64,000 nucleotides of DNA from positions 186,001 to 250,000 of the forward strand of contig JASANG010003248.1 of assembly GCA_030248215.1 (NCBI GenBank). The letters are read 5' to 3'. The translations under genes and the position numbers were made by a program. The notes under the pieces were generated by a model. It did no database searches. It had not been told where the DNA came from and saw nothing but the letters and a program-made list of their open reading frames with translations. Of the stretch, positions 35,034 through 50,000 are shown one piece after another. Position 1 is the stretch's first letter, and every line of letters begins with the position of its first letter. This DNA is from Enoplolaimus lenunculus. Its lineage: Eukaryota; Nematoda; Enoplea; Enoplida; Thoracostomopsidae.

Positions 35034-38000
35034 CTAAAATAAAGCCAACTACAGGCAAAGGCCATGTTTTCGAATACCTATCGAGGGTATAATACCGGAG
35101 ACAGACAGAAGTCGGTAACTTTTAGTCACAACCGGGAGATGTGGCAAAACAAACTGTAAAGGTAGTGTTGAAATCGCTTAATAAGTGCAGGTAAATATGG
35201 GTCAAAATTTTTGAGCTGCTGGTTTCAACAAACGTCGGCAATGAAAAATTCCAGAATTGCAAGTCGGCAACATTTTTTGCCGTAGCCAGAAGTGAAGCAA
35301 ACCAACATAGTTTAAATGGCGTTGAAATCGTTATTGTTAACATCCTGCACAATCATCAAATATTTTATTTTGAGCAGCTATTTCTACAAATCTAAGCAAT
35401 CGAATTCATAAAATTATCCAAAAGCTACAAAGAAAAATATTTTAAATGAAACAGTTTTGAAAAATCAGAAAAAATTTTGTACGAAAATTACAAAACTTTA
35501 TTGAAGGGCCAACAAATCACATCTCGTGTTATGCGGTGTTCATGTTATAACTGGGGCAGCTTGGAACACGCTTTGTCCAAGTTGATTCGACGTCAACATA
35601 AAGTTTTGTGATCCCAATAGCGGTTATGTAGACAAAATGTGAATGTCATATGACATTGGCTACAAATCACTGAAATCAAGCGATCATCGTATACAAATAA
35701 CCATTTGTCATACGACACTGCGGGACATTTACGCGAATATCATATGATATTCCAAAATTCTACTAAATATCATATGATATTTATACAGGACAATGGAATT
35801 TGTGCACGCTAAATAAAACAGTAAAAAGTACGATAATGCAGCATTAAATGATTTCGCAAGTTGAATTAGCTTCTACGTTTCTGTTTCTCGCTAAGTTTTT
35901 CCCAAAATATATTCCTAAGTACAAATAATTCAAATTTGAAATTTTATTATCATATGACATTCTACAGGACAATCAAGCTAGTTTACCACAACTTTGCAGA
36001 CATTTTCAAACATATCATATGATACGTACTCGCAGACAATATTTAGAATATCATATGATATTGCAGTACAAACAGTAGATGTCACATCAGGATAGCAGAC
36101 AATTCAAATTTTTTGAATCTCATAGCGGATAAACGATCAGACAAAATGTTACCAGCTATAGTCATAGGGACAAAACGTGTTCCAGGCTGCCCCAGTTATA
36201 ACGTGAACCCCGCATTAGATTGCGCTATAGTTTACTGGCCGCTCGCCGGCATCTAATGCCGAAGCCTACCTTTCATGACATACATAATATCAACTAAAAC
36301 TTGCCAAATCAAACCATATTTTTCATTTTAGCCTTCATTTTTCATTTTAGCCCCGATTTCACTACTTCCACCCCATCTTAAACAGACCCACAAAGCAGGC
36401 TAACTTAGGAATCGGGTCAAAAATAAAACGGTAATTTAAGCACTTTTCGCGTTCCAGACAGCACTTTTCAAAACGCTTATTTGTATGTGGAGAAATCTTG
36501 AAATAAATAGCTTTAGCGTAGCTAAACATAAACACTTTTAGCGTAATTTCACATCAGTAAACACTTTTCAGAAACGCACAAAGCATTCTGAATTTCTGTT
36601 ACGATTCGTTAAAAGCTAAAACCTGCGTTACCTTCTTGATAGCAAATGTTTGCAAAGCTATGCGAAATATCACGAAGCGTTGTTTCTTCGACACCTGTTC
36701 GATGTAATTCAGCAATGCACGAGCGAAGGAAAATTTGTTCGTACGCAGCCGCATGCCTGAAAAGATAAAAAAGATAACCTTACTCACAGAACATGAACTC
36801 ACACACATTTATGTTTAGAATATTAATACAAGCACCAATGAATTACCTTTTGAGGTACGTAGAATATGGAGTTTGAAAGTAGGGAAATGCGTGTTTATAG
36901 GTTATCATAGTATTTTTAATATTCTAGAAAATACAATTAAAACTCCACCAGACCGTAGGTGTTAAAACCAAGAATTACGTCGTACCAAATTTCGAAACTA
37001 TCAATAATTATAATTGTTTTCGATAACAACATAACCACTAGTCAAAGTGGTTGCAATATTTGCAACATTCCATTTTCTTCAAGAAAATGCATCAGGCACC
37101 GCACAACCAAGATTAGTGTTTGTATACCTTTTCCCGCACTATTGTTAAGTTGATAAAAATCGAAAGTGCCCCCACCCACTATTGTGAATTACTTTTTAAA
37201 ACCAAGGTTAGACTTATGCAAAAGTAAAGACTTAACCAAGGCCAGACCTAATTCAAAACATTAGCCTAATTGTATTCAGTCATTATGTGGGTGGATTTTT
37301 TTCGAGGAGAGAACAAATAGGAAGTGCCCCAAATTTTTATTTCATTGCGGATTTGTTTGTTCCATCTTTTGTTTACAATACTAAAATTTAGCTTGAACGC
37401 TGTCCAAATTTACGTATCTTAAGTGATTCGGGTTTATTAATGTAGACAAAACAACGTACACAACTGCTTGTATATAATTTGCAGACGTAATACGACGCAA
37501 CGCTTCTGTAACATGCGCAATAGATAGAACAGCGGCTGTATTTGTGTTTGTTTTTGATTTTTCAGACGCAGCTGCAACTTCTGCTGCCCGTCGACAAACT
37601 TCAAGGGCTCTGCGTGCATCTCCTGATACTGCAGCAACCTAAAATAAATTATAATTATTGTAACCATTATATTACAACGGGGGTGGCGGATGTTTTCCCG
37701 AAGGGCGGCGGGTGTTTTCCAAATCGTTTCAACTTATTGTTCTATTTAGATCTGTTTATGCTTGGATACATATTCACGCTTATGCTATGCCACAAATAAC
37801 TCACTATTCCTTTTAGGACAATAAACTGCAGAAAAATTTACGCAAAAATACAACAGGATTGTGTAAATTTTTTGAACAGCAAGTAGAGCGAATTATACAA
37901 ATAAAAGTTTCACTAATAATATAAACCTATAGATATACCAATCAGGTAAAACCCGTAGCCAGCTAAATATGCCACGTGACTGGTAAGGCTAAAAATATTC

Positions 38001-41000
38001 AAAACGGAAATGAACAAATATTACATAACTTACACACAAGCGCGGTCGAAACGTTTCTATGACAAACTCTTTCCGATGGAAGGGAATGAGGATGCGACCC
38101 GTAGCTCCTTCAGGCGACGGGTGAAAGTCAATTAACGACACTTTACCTTTCGAGCAACAAGTTGAATAGCATTTGAGTCAACACTTTCGATTCCCTCCAA
38201 CCGAGAACAAATAATTTCCTGCAGTTGACTAAACGTATAGCACTGAAAACTGAGTCGTGCCATGCCCTGAAATGAAAAAAAAACAAAATTCAGAGTTCAG
38301 TTGAATGAATGCCAATTTTATCAATAGTTGGGGAATCACTAACATTAAAAAGTCACATTTTGAAGTGCTATCAAGGCCGACTAGATGCCAAAAATACCGC
38401 TAACCACAACCGGCAGTGAAATATCCACAAGCACCCGGATATTAAGTGCATATTTCAAAAAGTATACCTTAATTACGCTAATGTAATTCGTTATTATTTT
38501 GTTTCCACAAGAGTATTCGTATTATCATCACAATAATTATTCAACGTACCAGCCTACTCGATACACGATGAATCATTGCTCGCTCGGGCAAATCCATTGT
38601 GTTTGCAATTGCCAAAATTGTCAAACGCACATTTGAATTCGTTGGCCAATCGAAAATTTCGTACAAAACGTCTTGTTTTTTCGTCCATAGGAGATCCAAC
38701 TAAATCAAGATCCCGGTTATATCAACAGTGTTCCCATGCATAGCTACCAGTTAGCACAGGTGGTGGCATAGGACCTATCTCCAGTTAGTACGGATGGTGG
38801 TGATATAAATTTTGATGGCGTCCGGCGCCGTACCGCAACACTTGTGCATTGCTGCTATAGCATATTAATATTTATAAACAAAAACATATTGAGTACGGCG
38901 TCGCACGATAAGTACATTGCGCCACTGTTAGAATTTTCTGTTTTTTAATTAGCAGTTGAAACGGTTCCAGAATATTATGTCCAATTTCAATTCAACCACA
39001 TTCTCGTGCAGTTATCCAACATTTTGCACAAGATAAAAACAACCCAACACCACAAGCCTAACCCAAGATTAAATGTAAACTGCACCTTTAAGCCGTATTG
39101 TCAACTGTGTGTGTAGTACCTATCCCTAGTTGGTAATTGGGTTTCAAACAAGCGAACTGTGACCGCTGTGGATTTCAAAATTTGGACCGAGGCAGAACAA
39201 ATCAATTGAAACGCATGGGCGGAATTTCAAAGCGGAACCATTTACTGGTTCAAAAGTTACGTGATATATAACCATCTGGTGATATTTGCTACACACATTT
39301 GAGAACATTATTATAAAACGGTTACCTCGTCAATAACCAGAACGACCGGTAAGCCGCGTCTTCGGTTGCCAAAATACGACGCCAGCTGTCTTTTCGCAGA
39401 CGCAACAGTTGCTTTGCTGCCAGGAATCAATTGCTTAAACAATTATAATTTGCCACTCTCACACAGCCATGGAAGTGATGGGTGGGGCTGCGTAGGGCCG
39501 GGCGGAATGAGGTGGAATTAACCGCCTTACGGGACAGACCGCCACAAACGGAGAATGTACTGCAAACATCGGAAGAGCAATTTGTCTCGGGTTTGAAATG
39601 TTGAATTTTTCAGCTTACCACTGAATAAATAAAAGTCGTGAGAAGACAGATTAATTGCATAAAAATATATAAAATCAGCATATACCAAAATAGTTCTTAA
39701 ACACTGTTTGGTACACGTATAACTTAAAAATGTTGAGGATCAGCAAAAATTAAGTACGGATCTTACATCCGCATTTGCTTTTGCGGATGTTTTCATTAAA
39801 TTTTTGCATTAGGATATAGAAACTATTATTAATCCTTTTTCACATGAACATTTTCCATTTCATCTGAGATGTCATTTCAAGCTAGGATTCTAACCCCAGT
39901 CTCACGGGTGAGAAGTGTTTACCGTCAGAACGCAACCATATGAGCTAGACGATCGAAGTCGAGGGGACATTCTCGTCTTGTAGACATATTACACTATACA
40001 TATATTCATGTATATAATGGTACGTAAACGCTGGCGCGGCGCTATATGTACGTATTGCTTGTTGAGCAAAGCACGGAGTTTCGCGAAGCGTTTTATGTTT
40101 CGTACTCGGGGGTCGAAATGTGGATGTCCGTCCGTCCGTCTGTTCGAAAAGAATCTCAGTAACCGTTGAACCGATTTTGAGGACTTTTTACTGTATTTCA
40201 CTAATTATTTGGGGTACAAGGAATCTAATTACAGTACTAAAGTGTGTTTGAGTACGAGAAATCTGAATATACCCTTTATAAACATCCAAAACCAATAATT
40301 GTATATTTAATTAATAGCTAATTTGCATATTAGCTTAATTAGTTAAACTTCTGAGATTATTTCAGTGATTATTAGGGTTACTGAAGGGTTTTTGGATGCG
40401 AGCAATCGGAATAAATTGTTTACAAACCTTCATGACAGATAATTAAATAGTTAGCTAATAGCTAATTTCCATATTAGATAAATTAGTCAAGCCTAAATTA
40501 TTACTTCTTAAATATTGCACTGATTATGAGGGTTACAAGCAATCAAATTCACTACTAAGGGTTTTCGGGTGCAAGCAATTTGAATAAATTCTTTGTGATC
40601 ATTCAAAACCAATCAGTGAACAGTCAACTAAAATAGGACAAACTATCCGCTTGTGTTTTATAAGTTTGGAATGCTTAGCCAGACTGATTAAATGGTAGAC
40701 TATTCGTATTTAGTTGCTCACAGTGTACTCTATGACAGAAAAGGTTATATACAGCAGATTGTACGGTGAGTTCAGCCCCAAAACGGTTTTTCAGCATGCG
40801 GGATGCGAAGCCAGGCATCATGTATCCCACCAACGCCCTCCACTGCTCGTTTCACAGCAGCGACTGTTTAGTATTTAAACGTTTTCCTGTAAATTTTTGA
40901 CAATTTACACTACAAATGATACTTTGACAGTGTTACAGCTTTGTTTACTTATTATATTAGGTTCAAACAAACCAAAAGATTCTACCAGATTCGTCTGAAA

Positions 41001-44000
41001 CCAGTTCAATACATAAATCAAAATCATATGACAAAACATAGATACAAAACCGATAAATCTACTGTTTATCTTATTTACGTACTGAGACGGTCTACTGGCG
41101 ATAAGGGACCCTTCACAATCGAGTTCTCTCGACTCCGATCAATACCACTTACCCCCACATTCAAAAGCCGACAAATTAGTGAAGATGTTTGCCCGACCCC
41201 CACTGGCTAATAGCCTCGCGAACCCCCCCCCACGTATACACTGCTAACAACCTGCGATCTATCAGCATTTCTAACCGAAGATTAAAGCAAAAATACACAC
41301 ACATATATAAGAATTGATACAGATTTCGAAATTAGCTTTGCAAAACGCGTAGAAGAAATTGCATATCAATTGCAATAGTGTAAACTGCAGTTTTAAGTAT
41401 TAATGCTTACAAAAACTATGTACGTATCTTCTAAACGCACATACATCACTATTCGAAAGCGACTATTGATAAAAGACATTCAACCCCCGTACTGATAGCA
41501 GCCTCAACGATTTATTGATCTGTTGTTTGATGTATAAGCGCACTACTGGGTTTTATCGTTTGCCACCGACGCCTAAAAACCTGAACGGCACCACACTCAA
41601 ACCAGCTAAATTCACGATGAACCTGTTAATTAGAACCATTAAATTGACGTGCTTAAGATGACCAGAGCCCCAGTTAACAATCAAACTCTTGTAGAAACAA
41701 AACTATAACATATATTAGCAAGTAGTGCTAAATTAGAGTGAGATTAACTGCAACCTTTTGTCGAAATATTCATTAAAACACATCCGATTCCGGTATTTTT
41801 AATATCCGGTTAAACTGTGCTTGCTAGGAAGCTGATATATACATACCGGACGTATGTACACCGCAAAACATATTTCCTTGCAGAAACCGTTTTTTAACAA
41901 CTCGTGCAATTAATGCTTGTTAAAAATCTTTTAAAATGCATTCTACTCAAAGCGGTGTAAAATGCGAACGACAAAAATCAGCTGGATCGATGCCCAAATT
42001 AACTATATTTGAACTTCTTGTGCTCCGCACTGGCAAAAAAATGTCCACAAAAACCCGTTGACAAATATCTCAAAACGGCGGATATCCCTTTAGTTTGGCT
42101 ACGCCCTTGGGTGACTGCGGTATGCCGATTGGTGCGTAATCGAAATGGAGCCTTATTTCTGTGCTAAACCTAAAGTGTAAGAAATTAACACAAGGACTCG
42201 TTTTCAGTTTTATCTTATATTGCTAAAAGTCAACGGCATCTGTTGGTATCAAAACTTGTCGTAAACTAACATTTTAAGACAATTTTTTTCTATAAATACA
42301 CGCTTTACGTCAACGGATTAAGTGATAATCCTCAAAAACAAAGGTTTTCTAGACACACTATAGTGTGCTTAGTTCGTCAATTGTCGCAATATATACACAT
42401 ATATACACATATATATGTATATATACAAGTTATACAACTAAATAGGCTCAATCATTGAAGACTTGTGACTGTTTTAACGTCGATAAACATATTAAGCTTA
42501 AACCAATGGTTCAACCAGGACTCCTATTCTCAAATGACCATAATACATAATCTACTGATTGACCAAACAATAAGGTTTCCAACAAAACTAAACTGTAATA
42601 ATGAGTGATTATGAAACATTGTCCAATTGTACCATAGTGCCCCCACCACATCACCAAATTCCGGTTTTAAGTTTTACTTCCGTTACAAATTCCGGTTTTA
42701 CATTTTAGTTCCGGATTGCGAGGGTTCGTCGGCCATACGCAAATTTACTTTTCATCTTAGCCGATGTGATTTGCATTTAATAAACAATTTGCATTAAGTA
42801 ACAATAACACATTTTGGCATTAGAAGAGCACCCACAATATAATTACTGTTTTACTGTCAAAAATGGGACGGGATCTTTGGTGGATGTTATCTTGAATTTA
42901 TTATTATTATCCACTTATTGTTACATTCTATCTACAACAATTTAGATATACATTTAATCTATTATATACTAAATTAATAATTTATCAACTCATTAGCTTG
43001 TATATATACTAATTTATTTATGGAAGTCTACAACGGCTCGGCGAAAGCTCCAGTGTTGCCACCGCGAAACACCGTTGAAAACGCCAACAAGCCAGCAGAT
43101 CCGAAAAGCGATCCTGGAGACGAACAAAGAGTCAAATGGGGCGGAAAGCTCGACTTCATTCTGTCGACGCTCGGTTACGCCGTTGGACTCGGCAACGTTT
43201 GGCGATTTCCGTATATGGCCGGCAAAAACGGCGGCGCTGCGTTTATGATACCGTACGTAATCATGATGATATTTGCCGGATTTCCAATGTTCTACATTGA
43301 ACTGGCGCTGGGACAGTTTACCGGATTGCCACCGCATATGATGTACCGAAAACTGAGTCCAATTTTTCAGGTAAACCAAAAAATGTTTTTTTCCCGTCAA
43401 TTTCGTAGGTGACAAAAACTTGTTTTTGCCAATTTTTCAGGTTTCAACGAAGTTAAAAAACTCCTTTTCGAAAAGTTATAATGCTTTTCAGATATATGAG
43501 CACATCTGAAACAATAGGTATTCTCAATGCATACTCTTAATTTGCATACGTAACGTAAACAAAATCTGTTGGAACTCTGCCCAAAATATGTATGTCAGGC
43601 GTTCTAGCTTTAATATATAGATATTAAAAAATTTCAAGTGAAATGTATGTATGACATGTAAATAAGTTAATACCAATTCAATTTCGTAAACATTGCACCA
43701 CAAGGCGCTCGTGACTTACAACTCGTGTAAAGTTTACTTAATAATGGTCTAAGCTAAAAACACTCAACCGGGGCCAAAATCTCGAGTGAAGAGCTTGAAT
43801 CGGGTAGCAAAACTAGTTTGAGGGCTCCGGCCGAATGTGGGTTCCATGCCCCAGTTGCGAACCCTCAGTTCAGCTTAGTAAATGGCAAACGCAATACTTT
43901 ACGAGTTACGACCGACCAATAAATGAAATGAGGTACATTCCACAAAAATATCGAAGAAGAATTTCTTTTGTTTACAGACTGAACCCGTGTCTAAAAACCC

Positions 44001-47000
44001 CTCTTCAAAAATCTCAAACATGGAAGGTTCACCCTACAACGTACCCCCTAAACAGTAAAGTGGGTGGAGTGGAACAATTGAGTTCTAACAAGTTAATACT
44101 TAGGGTTGCGCTTTACTACGGCGGCGTCCGTCACCAGTATGACCCCGTACGGGTGACACACAGTGACAGACGACGCCGTACGGGTGACGGACGACGCCGT
44201 ACGGGTGACGGACGACGCCGTACGGGTGACGGACGACGCCGTACGGGTGACGGACGACGCCGTACGGGTGACGGACGACGCCGTACGGGTGACGGACGAC
44301 GCCGTACGGGCGGACGCCGCCGTTCGGGGGCCGGACGACTCCGTACGGGGGACGGACGACGCCGTACGGGTGACGGACGACGCCGTACGGGTGACGGACG
44401 ACGCCGTACGGGTGACGGACGACGCCGTACGGGTGACGGACGACGCCGTACGGGTGACGGACGACGCCGTACGGGTGACGGACGACGCCGTACGGGTGAC
44501 GGACGACGCCGGACGGGTGACGGACGACGCCGTTCGGGTGACGGACGACGCCGTACGGTGACGGACGACGCCGTACGGGTGACGGACGACGCCGTACGGG
44601 TGACGGACGACGCCGTACGGGTGACGGACGACGCCGTACGGGTGACGGACGATGCCGTACGGGTGACGGACAGCGCCGGACGTCAACAAAAAGATAGCGC
44701 AACCGTAAATGGGAGGAACGTTAGCAAGTTCCATTTTTTACTGCGTTTAGGGTATTGACTATTTTAGGGCATTGGCTATGCGATGTTAACGATACAGTTG
44801 TTCGTTGCGTTATACTACAACATGGTCATTGCATGGGCATTGTATTACTTTGTGCAATCCTTCAACAAACACTTGCCTTTTGCTGGTTGTACGCACAGTT
44901 GGAACACCGGAGAATGCTTCGACTCCAAAGTAATTAACTCGTGTTGTAGAATTTCTCGTCGATTTAAGATTTAGTCTGTTAATAGACTTTGCACATTATT
45001 GGTATGCCATTTCCTAAACATATGCGTAAATATGACAGATGAAGGCCGTCAAAAGTTACACGGATTTAGAAATTTCCGTCAGAAGACAACGTTCAGGGCG
45101 GCTGTGGAAAATCGAAAGTCATTTTTCAAGCTTTTCCAGGATTTTTTAATTATTTTTCAAAATTTTCCAGGTTTTTGTTTCGGGAATTATGTTGACATAG
45201 ATTATTTGACTATACTTATACTCAAATATAATAAGCTTTGAAACAAAAAAAACTATTCGTTGGTCATGTTTCAAAGTTTATTGTAACAATTAAATAGAAA
45301 TGTAGTTCTTTCAACTATTGCGGTGTGTGGATCAGGATCACAAAAAGCCGCTAATTTGAAAAGAGATCTGAAAACAAAAAAATCTAAACAAAAACTATTA
45401 ATAAAAATTCCAGGTTTTGCAGTTTAGGTTCGGTACGATTTTCTAAGGATTTCCACATTTTGAACGGGGCGTCCGAAACTTCCAGGTCTTTCCAGGTTAT
45501 ATTGCAAAATTCCACGTCTTTCCAAGACCTTCCAGGATTTCGCAAGTCGGTCGCAGCCGTCATGAACCTTGTATTCTGTCCAGCGGTAAGGCTAAATCAA
45601 CTGCCAAAATCCCATGCTAAATTAACCACTTTCATCAAACCAACAAGTGATAAGTACTACACTCAGTATCACGATGATTCGTCACCCGACAACTTGGAAT
45701 CCAAACTCTTAAACACCCAACAATTTGGCGCCCATCTGATTACGCTTAGGCTTGCATTGATGCTTGAGCGAACGCTCATGAAGCTTTTGGCCACAAGCCG
45801 TCAAACGCGACAAATTGTCGTTGTGGTTACAACCAGGGTGCGACCGGATCGCAAAAAACCGGATACCGGAACCGGATAGTGATTTTTTACCGGAACCGGA
45901 TGCTAACCGGATAGTGTTTTTTACAATAAATCAATTTTTAACACGTAATAATGCGTCAGTAAATGTTAATTTATTTTTAGTAAACAGAATATTGTGTTTA
46001 TACAAGGAGAGTGTCCTAGTACTTGAAAATAATTGTGTGAAGCTGCAAATTATTGGTTTGTTTCGATAATAAAATTCCGAATCGCTGCCTTAACCATATG
46101 CAAAAATACTGCTTTAAACCAATACTGTATACTTACATGTAATGAGACTGAAAACATTACATCTCACAACATAATTTGCAATAATTTGAGATTTACGAAC
46201 TCAACACCGAAATCCGGTATCCGGTAGGTTTATACCGGCTACCGGAACCGGGTTTTTTGTCGGATAGTAAACCGGAGCCGGATATCCGGTCGCACCCTGG
46301 TTACAACCTAATAACCTGCCAACGTATGCTTCTAGGTTGCTCGCAGTTGTAACAACGGGACTTATTGCGCAACAAATGCATCGATAACACGACAATGCTT
46401 TTCAATGAACGAAACTTCACAATGGTCGAGTCAAAATATCAGTGAATGCAACGCAAACCGACTCGGCGCAAATGTAACTCCAGCGGCTGAATACTGGAAC
46501 AACCGTGTAATTGCGCTTTCAAGCGGTATCGACGACTTAGGTTCGCCACGATGGGAACTTGTTGTTGCGCTTGCTGTCGCGTGGCTGGCTATTTTTGTAC
46601 GTCAAGTTGGCGTGGGCGTTGCCGGGATTTTGGGGCCCATGTAAAGATCACGGGCGGAGAGAGTTTTTCTGTGGGATTTCAATCGAGCAAGCTTTAGCTT
46701 TAGACTAATTTTTTTGCTTGGCTTAGGCTTAGGAATATGCTTATAATACTGACCCGCCCCTCTTCTTTACATTGGCCGATTTTGGAAACGGGGATATGGT
46801 TTGTAAATATATTTATTGAGACGGTAATCCAAAAAAAGTGAAGTTTGACCGCTGACCCCCCTCTGCACCGTTATGCCCTTGGCGCTATACTTTAAAAAAT
46901 GTTATCCAGCGTCCACCGTGCGTCACCGAACGCCGCAAAAACTGATCCATACGATACAATACGGTGACGAACGGGACCGAGCGACAAGTTTAGCGCCACC

Positions 47001-50000
47001 CTAACTGGTTTCGTTTATACAAGTGTTTCCTGAACACTTGTGTGTGTCACAGTTGGTAACACAAGAACGTCACTAAACAACGGCTTAGGTGCCAATTGGG
47101 ACAGTTCGCTGTTTAGACCATTGGTATACAATCGAATGAGTTACCAACTGGGACAAATAAATGTTCAGTTCACAATAATACACGGGCATAAACGAAAGTC
47201 TTTAAAAGCACCGTTGCCAAATGGAACACATACGTCGTTAGTCAGGTCGCACCATTCGCCTAATAACCCTCAACTCACAGGGCCAATGCTATGAATTTAT
47301 GAGCCAATGCTATTTCAACCATAACAACAACAACAACTCGACCAAAACAATAAACAATATTTTAACTCTATCACAATCCGATGCCAACACAACTCTTACC
47401 AATTCTCACTGCTTTCAAAAAACTGTAAACAACCAACAATAATAATAATAACAACAACAACAACAATAATAATAATAAATAATAATAATAAATAATAATA
47501 ATAATAATTTGAATTTTTGAAAAATCAACTTATGCTTCAGATAACACTAATCGGTGGAATCAAAACTGCAGGCAAAGCAGTTTACTTCACAGCGACATTT
47601 CCGTATTTGATTATTGCAATTCTGATCGGACGCGGTTGCACACTGTCGGGCGCATCGCGTGGCATTCAATTCTATTTAATTCCTGACACGACAAAATTAA
47701 CCCAAGCACAAGTATGGAGTGACGCCGCTGCGCAAATATTTTTCTCGCTCAGTGTCGCAATGGGTAAGTTCACCTGTGAACACCTGCAGTCGTAAACATA
47801 GCAGCATACTGCCAGCGTTTCATATGGTCAATACAGCCACTTCTGCACGCCGAAATAGCAAATTTATCCGAAAATAGGTTAAAAATACACAAAAAACAAA
47901 ATTTCAAACCTGGTTTATGCTCCGAAGACACCTGCGAAACGGCTCCCATCTCCATTCGAGATTGGCCTAACAAAACACCAATATATATATATATATAAAA
48001 TGTATATATATAATGCAGGGTGCAACCGGAATTACAATTTACCGGAACCGGAATTTGAAAATTTTACCGGAACCGGAACCGGAAAGTGAAAAAGGCATTT
48101 CACCAGAAATTTCATTTTAATCTTATTTTTTGCTCTATTATTTGTGAAATAACCTTAGTCGAACATAGGCATTTATTTTATTTGTTGTATTTTAGATTTT
48201 CGTCGTCGACTGAAGTGAAATCCACCATCAATGGCTTATATTCGGAGTACAAGTGGCTTTCAAAAGAGATTCTTAAAAATTAGCAAAGTTAAGAAAACGG
48301 CCAAATTTTAACACCGGAATTTTTAAATCCGGTAAAAATTTACCGGAACCGGAAGGTGAAAAAATGCCGGAACCGGAATTCCGGTTGCACCCTGATATAA
48401 TGTATATAATTTTAGATTTTTGGTTAACCCAACTTCAGTAATCCAACTCCAAACACGATTAGGCCTTCTCAAATATTCAGATTTCGTCACCCAGCCGGTG
48501 CGCTGAAAACAAATCCGTACAAAAACTCTTCGAACATGGCCCCTAAATTATCACAAATGGCAGAGGATATGATATTTGCAACAGTTTTCAAACAAAATAT
48601 ATATTAGCTGGGTCACTAAACGCCTACTTAATTATAACTTTATGCCTAAGTAATTGCTAAGCAATTACCCAATTAACGTTTCTGATAGCGTACTTCAGTT
48701 AAGCAGATCATTGAATCACTGAGCTTATTTCACCTGGTAGAGACTAACAGTTTGTTGTACAATACTGCCTGGGTTTGTGCAACCCTACTAAAGTACTATT
48801 TATTACTTAAGTATGCGCAAAGTAATTATATACTTAATTAACCATTTTGTCGTTTTTAAAAGCGCACTTAAGTTAAGTAAATATTTTTCCTCAAACAGTT
48901 AAGTATTTATTTAAGTCGCCGATAAGATATTGCATAAATATAACTTAAGTAAATAGTAACGTAAGATTACGGATACCCAGTGACTATCATTGGTGTAATT
49001 AAAATTTTCAGACCCAAGGTGGCAAAAATTTGGTATTTTTTGTTTTTGAGTAAAAAAACTAAGTATTTACTTAAGTCGGCTACCTAATTTAGTACTAAAG
49101 TAAACAGTTAAGTTAGTAAAATTTCATAAATTCTCAACTCACACACGTTCTTGTTTGCAATATTTTAAAAAACACTGATCAATTACCCTTAAAGGTACGA
49201 TATGGTGTTAGAAGGCATAGAAATGAATATTTATGAGTTAAAATATATCTTAAGAATATTTAATATTCAAAAAAATATAAAAAAAATAAAAAATAATATA
49301 TTTGCAAGTCGTTCTAATTAGGGATGTGCCGATTAATCAGCATCGGTAATAATCATCACTTTTCGTGAGTATCGGCATCGGCTTTGGCACTGCAAAAAAT
49401 TGCCGATTCTTTGTCGATACTTTTTGCACATAACAGTCAGTTAAAATGCAATCAATTTCATTTCTGGGCGCTCAGGAAAATTGTTATCTCTCTGTTGCGT
49501 TTGTGTTTGAAAAAATTAATTAAAATTAACCGTTCTTATAAAATTATAATCGTTTATGATGGTTAGGGTTTAAGACTTTTCAAACTTTTTCCTTTTTGAA
49601 GCTGCGAAAAGACTTTTCAAACTTTTTCCTTTTTGAAGCTGTGAAAAGACTTTTCAAACTTTTTCCTTTTTGAAGCTGCGAAAAGACTTTTCAAACTTTT
49701 TCCTTTTTGAAGCTGCGAAAAGACTTTTCAAACTTTTTCCTTTTTGAAGCTGCGAAAAGACTTTTCAAACTTTTTCCTTTTTGAAGCTGCGAAAAGACTT
49801 TTCAAACTTTTTCCTTTTTGAAGCTGCGAAAAGAATTTTCAAACTTTTTCCTTTTTGAAGCTGCTAAAAATTCTATTTTCGCGTTGTGAATTTTCAGGCG
49901 GACTCGGCACACTATCATCTTATAACCCGTTCAACAATAATGTCCTACGCGATTCCATGATTGTAGTGATCGGCAATTGCCTCACAAGCTTCGTCTGCGG

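Noticed and set aside
36599-36808. Stand-alone 69-codon minus-strand gene
   Set aside because: It is the wrong frame over an ORC1 exon. The frame with splice sites at 36756 and 36632 gives the conserved winged-helix residues.
37437-37667. Stand-alone 76-codon minus-strand gene
   Set aside because: A shadow frame over the ORC1 exon at 37638-37460.
43835-44758. Open frames of 130-307 codons on both strands with RRRTGDG, DDAVRVT and VRHPYG repeats
   Set aside because: They are produced by a 21-bp tandem repeat inside a TA-flanked MITE in SLC6 intron 1. All frames stay open only because 21 is divisible by three.
49574-49870. CRISPR-like array of 37-bp repeats
   Set aside because: Head-to-tail repeats with no spacers, in an animal intron.
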